Below are positions 6,480 through 9,775 of a stretch of DNA of 9,775 nucleotides, in pieces. Made by a program: the position numbers and the translations under genes. Each line of letters begins with the position of its first letter. The stretch's first letter is position 1. The DNA is from an uncultured Rhodocyclaceae bacterium (lineage in GTDB: Bacteria; Pseudomonadota; Gammaproteobacteria; Burkholderiales; Rhodocyclaceae), in the NCBI GenBank assembly GCA_937892345.1, contig CALAGF010000248.1, positions 1 through 9,775 on the forward strand. Reading direction: 5' to 3'. The notes beneath the pieces were generated by a model, which was not told the origin of the DNA, did no database searches, and worked only from the letters and a program-made list of their open reading frames with translations.

Positions 6480-7784
6480 TTAACCCAGCCGGGCGATACG
6501 TGAGGTAGCGTCGTCGATATGCCGGCGTATGGCGTCTAGGCACGGAGCGAACCGAGCAGAGAAGCCATCGCAATTGCGGGCCAGTGAAAAGAATCCTTCA
6601 GCCAAGCCCAGCGCTTCTCGCCAAGTAGCGCCGTCGACCGAAGACGTGAGCGATGCCGGCGACAGTGTATCGACAAGTGCACCACCGCTTCGCGGCGCAA
6701 ATCCCATTGGCAGCATGTCGTAAGCCGGTGCAAGGTGATACGGCCGACCGTGGCCACTGATAAACGACAGATTGCCTGCGTGCATGTCGGTGTTGCCAAT
6801 AAGTGTTCCGAATGCCCAAAGCAGCGCAGCGCCAGCGATGGCGTCTGCATGGACATGCCCATCAGCAACAAGCCGCCTCACTAGCGACGGCCAGGGCGCT
6901 GAGGCATCCCCAACAAATTCCGCCTCAAGCGCTCGCAGAGAAAACACGCCAAGCCGACCGAACTGCCCCACGCGGTCGAATCGGGGTGCTTCCAGGAACC
7001 TCTGACCGCCGAAATCGAAAACATTGGTTTCGACACCCAGTACCGAAAGAGCCAGATGCTCCGCCAGCAGGAGGTCGCGCCACCGTTCACTGATTGGATT
7101 GTCGTCCGGCATCGAGAACTTCACCAACACATGTTCGCGCTCGCTGTAAGCGCAGAACTTCGGCTGTTCGCCGCCGGCAGATGAGCCGGGCACATCCCCC
7201 GCACTCGTGCTCGCGGCCAACGCCGGATAGGCAACCTCCCGGTCGACCGGGAGGGGGGCCGGCATTTCAATAAATCTGTCGCGTGCCAACTCCCCAATCA
7301 GCAAATTACCGATTACATCGTGGCCATGCGCCAGCAACGCCCTCATGACGTCCATGTCGCCCCAATGTTCAGGATTCGCCGGCAAACCAAGCACGGCCGC
7401 ATGCGTCGATGCGTAAGCACGGCCGAGATAGCCTTGCGGCCGCATGTCATACATCCACCAGGGCAACCCATCGCTGTGTAGTACCACGCCATCGGCCTGC
7501 ACAATGACGAACCCATCCGGGCGAACAGGGGCGAGCGAGCCAAGTTCCCGAATAAGCCCCTCTTCGCTTACGCGGAAAATTAGCGTCGACGCAAAGCTGC
7601 GAGACCTATCTCTCAGGACATAATGAATAGAGGGTCCTGAGCCAAGTCGTAGCACTTCATCACCAAGTGCAGCTAGTGCGCGCGATACGGTTGGCTGGCT
7701 AAGACCAGTCTTTTCAACGATTTGGCGTGCCGCCATCGGGCCGTTGGTAAGCAGCAAGCGAATTGAGTCAGAATGGCGCGCCAT
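6480..7784 (-). CDS. yjjJ: HipA-family serine/threonine kinase toxin, YjjJ type
   Basis: A complete 434-residue protein matching the YjjJ (HipH) branch of HipA-like kinases, which in E. coli has about the same length and no HipB partner gene. Residues 1-45 are a winged-helix segment (MAARQIVEKTGLSQPTVSRA) that probably binds DNA. The kinase shows the Gly/Ser loop GSSAGGEQPKF (200-210), the ATP-contacting lysine in VLVKFSM (K222), EAPRFDRVG (265-273), the catalytic loop IGNTDMHAGNLSF (329-341, D333 and N338) and the metal-binding APAYDMLPM (D356). All key residues are present, so it should be an active kinase. HipA itself phosphorylates glutamyl-tRNA synthetase; the YjjJ target is less certain. 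No antitoxin ORF lies next to it on either side. The ATG at 7784 lacks a clear ribosome site, and the promoter upstream carries a palindrome that may be its own operator. Confidence 0.88.
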   Translation of the reverse strand: MARHSDSIRLLLTNGPMAARQIVEKTGLSQPTVSRALAALGDEVLRLGSGPSIHYVLRDRSRSFASTLIFRVSEEGLIRELGSLAPVRPDGFVIVQADGVVLHSDGLPWWMYDMRPQGYLGRAYASTHAAVLGLPANPEHWGDMDVMRALLAHGHDVIGNLLIGELARDRFIEMPAPLPVDREVAYPALAASTSAGDVPGSSAGGEQPKFCAYSEREHVLVKFSMPDDNPISERWRDLLLAEHLALSVLGVETNVFDFGGQRFLEAPRFDRVGQFGRLGVFSLRALEAEFVGDASAPWPSLVRRLVADGHVHADAIAGAALLWAFGTLIGNTDMHAGNLSFISGHGRPYHLAPAYDMLPMGFAPRSGGALVDTLSPASLTSSVDGATWREALGLAEGFFSLARNCDGFSARFAPCLDAIRRHIDDATSRIARLG

Positions 7785-7790
7785 GGCGTT

Positions 7791-7811
7791 GAATAGATAT
7801 ATGAATAGATA
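7791..7811. repeat. Direct repeat GAATAGATA x2 in the yjjJ leader
   Basis: GAATAGATA occurs at 7791-7799 and again at 7803-7811, a 12-bp period, between the promoter and the yjjJ ATG. It could be a second regulator site or simply AT-rich leader sequence. Confidence 0.5.
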
Positions 7812-7821
7812 ACGAATGGTG

Positions 7822-7850
7822 ATTGTAGTGACTCACGAGCAACCCGTCAC
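7822..7850 (-). promoter_or_regulatory. Candidate yjjJ promoter
   Basis: On the minus strand GTGACG (7850-7845, 4/6) is followed after 17 bp by TACAAT (7827-7822, 5/6). The start point would be near 7815, about 30 nt before the ATG at 7784. The elements lie within or at the edges of the 7826-7852 inverted repeat. Confidence 0.5.
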
Positions 7851-7852
7851 TA
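7826..7852. repeat. Inverted repeat TAGTGAC/GTCACTA over the yjjJ promoter
   Basis: Two perfect 7-bp arms, TAGTGAC (7826-7832) and GTCACTA (7846-7852), are separated by 13 bp. Centre-to-centre spacing is 20 bp, about two helical turns, as for a dimeric repressor site. The arms touch the -10 and cover the -35 of the yjjJ promoter. Autoregulation by the YjjJ winged helix is an inference. Confidence 0.55.
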
Positions 7853-7964
7853 TATTTCAGTAGCGCGTTCGTGCGCAGCCCAACCTTATTGGCGACACGA
7901 TGGGCAATCGGTGTGTTGTTTCGAATTCTGCGATGACGGAAAGTTTTCGGCGCGGTAGCGAGTT

Positions 7965-8777
7965 GTGAGCAAGGTGCTATACACGAATGTGCGCAATCGC
8001 GCTTCCACCGTGGTGGTAGGCTATTGCACTTCTTGTGGTGGATTTCTGGGGGATGCCGAAGCAGAAGCGGCCACGCCACAAGCGCTCTGGGCTGCTCGGC
8101 AAGTGGGGCAGATGCTGGCTACACCACCGCGAATTGCTACAGACGGGGTCATCAAACTGCTCGAAACCATCATCGAAAAGATGGCTGACGGCAATGCGGC
8201 GGCCTTTGCCCAGCAGCTCAACCTCTCCAAGAGTGGTGTTTGGCATTGGCTTCGGAAAGGTGGGCTGCCCACACTACCAGCTTGGCTCAGCATTGCGCTA
8301 CATGGTGGGATTAGCCTGGACAAGCTTTTCGCTGGCGAGTTTGAAAATTGGATATTGCCGACCGAACCGGTGCAGTTTGCGATGCAGTTTTCCACGTCGC
8401 CGCGCAAGGGGATTCAGTCTCGTGAATTGGATTGGGAGACTATTCGCCAACAATTGCAGGGGATACTGGCAGAGGAGATGCCAATTACCTTGGTAGAAGC
8501 GTGCCAGCGTACGGGTGTTGAACACAAGCTGCTTTACCTGCGTGCCAATACTGAAGCTCGAGCCATTGCCGACCGTTATCGTCGACACCAAGCAGCCCTG
8601 AAGGAATGCAAGGAAGCCCGTCTCCAGGCCCAAGTAGGGGAGTTGATTCAGGAACGACTGGGTGCAGGATACGAGGGCATCAGTGCCCGGGAAGTCTGGC
8701 AGCAGTTGGATGGTGACTTGAAGACCATTCGCCATACCTACCGGCAAGTAGCCAAGGCCATCGCGGCAAACGACTAA
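7965..8777 (+). pseudogene. tniQ: TniQ-family (TnsD-like) transposition protein, C-terminal portion
   Basis: The 270-residue frame opens at a GTG just after an in-frame TAG (7956-7958). It begins with the second half of a zinc finger, VVVGYCTSCGGFLGD (C21, C24). It continues with a helix-turn-helix at about 77-97 (NAAAFAQQLNLSKSGVWHWL) followed by GLPTLPAWLSIALHGGISLD, then SRELDWETIRQQLQGIL, ACQRTGVEHKLLYLRANTE and a basic C-terminal region. This order matches the C-terminal half of TniQ/TnsD-type proteins, which select target sites for Tn7-like and Tn5053-like transposons. The N-terminal TniQ domain and the first half of the finger are missing. Upstream, another frame reads FRRGSEL and ends at 7963-7968, so a frameshift near 7960 is possible. 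No tnsA, tnsB or tnsC is in the window, so this is a remnant. A strong terminator follows. Confidence 0.65.
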
Positions 8778-8800
8778 ATAAATTCGGTAGTTCAAAAGCA

Positions 8801-8829
8801 AAACGGAACCGAATTGGTTCCGTTTTTTT
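8801..8829 (+). terminator. Rho-independent terminator after the tniQ remnant
   Basis: The 10-bp stem AAACGGAACC/GGTTCCGTTT (8801-8810, 8816-8825) has loop GAATT and ends in seven T (8823-8829). It lies 23 bp after the tniQ stop. In the opposite direction the flank reads GTTTTGCTTTTG, so it may also stop leftward transcripts from tRNA-Val. Confidence 0.88.
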
Positions 8830-8841
8830 GCATCTTGATTT

Positions 8842-8874
8842 TGTAGAAATTGAAGCAAAAACTTCAACTCTACA
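8842..8874. repeat. Inverted repeat with TGT...ACA ends, possible transposon-end remnant
   Basis: The arms TGTAGA-aa-TTGAAG (8842-8855) and CTTCAA-c-TCTACA (8862-8874) surround the loop CAAAAA. There is no T-run after it in either direction, so it is not a classic terminator. Tn7-like elements end in TGT/ACA, and the tniQ remnant is next to it. I found no matching left end or target duplication in the window. Confidence 0.45.
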
Positions 8875-8887
8875 TCGGGAAACCCGA
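8875..8887. repeat. Short hairpin TCGGG-AAA-CCCGA
   Basis: A perfect 5-bp stem with a 3-base loop directly abuts the larger inverted repeat. It has no T tail and its role is unknown. The remaining sequence to 8987 is AT-rich, with no gene that I can support. Confidence 0.4.
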
Positions 8888-8987
8888 TAAACCAAAATGT
8901 GTCCTATCGTGAAATAAAGCATTAACTGGCCTGGTGACCACTTTATCCTTTACGGCACATTGATTTTAAAAGGGTTTCTCTCGAAAG

Positions 8988-9062
8988 TGGTGGGCGGTAC
9001 TGGGATCGAACCAGTGACCCCTGCCGTGTGAAGGCAGTGCTCTACCGCTGAGCTAACCGCCC
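8988..9062 (-). tRNA. tRNA-Val, anticodon CAC, CCA encoded
   Basis: The minus strand folds as a complete tRNA. Acceptor GGGCGGT/ACCGCCC, D arm GCTC-AGCGGTA-GAGC, anticodon arm CTGCC-TTCACAC-GGCAG, variable GGGTC and T arm ACTGG-TTCGATC-CCAGT are followed by A73 and an encoded CCA (8990-8988). The body is 72 nt plus CCA. The anticodon loop TTCACAC places CAC at positions 34-36, reading valine GUG codons. It is divergent from gltX and has its own promoter. Its 3' side faces the tniQ remnant, the usual side for island insertion. Confidence 0.96.
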
Positions 9063-9076
9063 GATAGAGGGACGGC

Positions 9077-9105
9077 ATTAAACCACAAGCGGATGTGCAG
9101 GTCAA
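9077..9105 (-). promoter_or_regulatory. Promoter of tRNA-Val
   Basis: On the minus strand TTGACC (9105-9100, 5/6) and TTTAAT (9082-9077, 5/6) are separated by exactly 17 bp. They are followed by a GC-rich discriminator (GCCGTCCC) about 14 nt before the mature tRNA 5' end. This is a strong stable-RNA type promoter. I could not place a convincing gltX promoter on the opposite strand. Confidence 0.75.
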
Positions 9106-9157
9106 TTTTTGATTTCTCTGTTCTAACTCCCTTCTTTTCACTAATTGGTCAGGAATC

Positions 9158-9775
9158 ATGATTCGTACTCGATTTGCTCCTTCTCCAACGGGTTTTCTGC
9201 ACATTGGTGGCGCCCGGACTGCGCTCTTTTCGTGGGCTTTTGCCCGACATCACGGCGGAAAGTTTGTTCTTCGCATTGAGGATACTGACGTTGCGCGTTC
9301 TACGCCTGAGGCGGTGAAGGCAATCATTGATGGCATGAACTGGCTCGGACTCGAGCACGATGAGGGGCCGTTCTATCAGATGCAGCGAATGGATCGTTAC
9401 AAGGAAGTCATTCGGCAAATGCTCGCTTCGGGAGCGGCCTACTACTGCTACACGACTCCAGAGGAACTCGAGAGCATGCGCGAGGCACAGCGCGCCAAAG
9501 GGGTTAAGCCGCGTTACGACGGTACGTGGAGGCCTGATCCGGGCAAGGTGTTGCCACAGCGACCGGCGGGTGTTCAGCCCGTCATACGGTTCAGGAATCC
9601 CGTTGATGGCGTTGTTGCGTGGGATGACCTCGTCAAGGGGCGCATTGAGATTGCCAATGCTGAACTTGATGATCTGGTCATCGCGCGTGCTGATTTGACG
9701 CCAACCTATAACTTCTGCGTTGTTGTCGATGACTGGGAGATGGGGATTACCCATGTCATTCGAGGCGATGACCAT
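9158..9775 (+). CDS. gltX: Glutamyl-tRNA synthetase, N-terminal 206 codons (cut by window end)
   Basis: The protein begins MIRTRFAPSPTGFLHIGG, with the class I HIGH-type signature FLHIG at residues 13-17, then FVLRIEDTD (36-44) and the glutamate/tRNA-pocket segment PTYNFCVVVDD (182-192), and runs off the window at IRGDDH. It charges tRNA-Glu in the cytoplasm. The ATG at 9158 agrees with the family start; AGGA lies only 3 nt upstream, closer than usual. In E. coli GluRS a zinc is held by Cys98, Cys100, Cys125 and His127. Here only the first is kept (C97 in YYCYTTPEE); the next is Thr and the later region reads PRYDGTWR, so the zinc site appears lost. The KMSKS loop lies beyond the window. Confidence 0.97.
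   Translation, partial: MIRTRFAPSPTGFLHIGGARTALFSWAFARHHGGKFVLRIEDTDVARSTPEAVKAIIDGMNWLGLEHDEGPFYQMQRMDRYKEVIRQMLASGAAYYCYTTPEELESMREAQRAKGVKPRYDGTWRPDPGKVLPQRPAGVQPVIRFRNPVDGVVAWDDLVKGRIEIANAELDDLVIARADLTPTYNFCVVVDDWEMGITHVIRGDDH

Noticed and set aside
6316..6573. 85-codon minus-strand frame overlapping the yjjJ 3' end
   Set aside because: About the first 30 codons are out-of-frame yjjJ sequence; the rest has no recognisable domain or ribosome site.
8896..8961. AATGTG/CACATT arms 54 bp apart near tRNA-Val
   Set aside because: Six-base arms at that distance in AT-rich DNA are expected by chance.
1..9775. CRISPR array, reverse transcriptase/retron or complete insertion sequence
   Set aside because: No regularly spaced repeats and no transposase, Cas or reverse transcriptase motifs were seen in any frame.

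Overview
The window reads like a chromosomal piece of a betaproteobacterium, probably Rhodocyclales (Dechloromonas/Azonexus-like). This rests on the style of the hemP-tonB-exbB cluster, the DUF1513 protein and the moderately GC-rich coding sequence; it is a family-level impression and no search was run.

Bases 1-585 are a mosaic of three broken genes. An internal piece of cellulose synthase bcsA (+) runs into an internal piece of a FecCD-type siderophore permease (-), which is fused in frame to the N-terminal half of exbB (-). The bcsA/permease breakpoint lies in about 19 bp that both genes can read. This is either a real rearrangement or an assembly chimera.

Bases 587-5207 form an iron-uptake block. 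hemP/hmuP, tonB and the truncated exbB run leftward as one operon. Divergently, a 740-residue siderophore-type TonB-dependent receptor starts at a GTG. The 309-bp divergent region holds a good Fur-box match on the hemP -35 and a weaker second match beside a rightward promoter. The receptor ends in a UUCG-loop terminator. It is followed by a Tat-exported DUF1513 protein, a family usually found with imelysin iron-uptake genes, which are absent here. The TonB-ExbB pair would energise the receptor, but exbB is broken and exbD is missing in this window.

Bases 5208-8990 look like a decaying accessory region beside a tRNA gene. It holds a 5'-truncated DUF6988-like fragment, a convergent WYL regulator (CapW/BrxR-like) without its DNA-binding domain, an intact HipA-family kinase of the YjjJ type with a palindrome over its promoter, and the C-terminal part of a TniQ-family transposition protein followed by a strong terminator and a TGT...ACA inverted repeat.

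Bases 8988-9775 return to core genome: tRNA-Val(CAC) (-) with a clear promoter, and divergently the first 206 codons of gltX (+). A TniQ remnant beside tRNA-Val is notable because some Tn7-like elements home to tRNA-Val genes.
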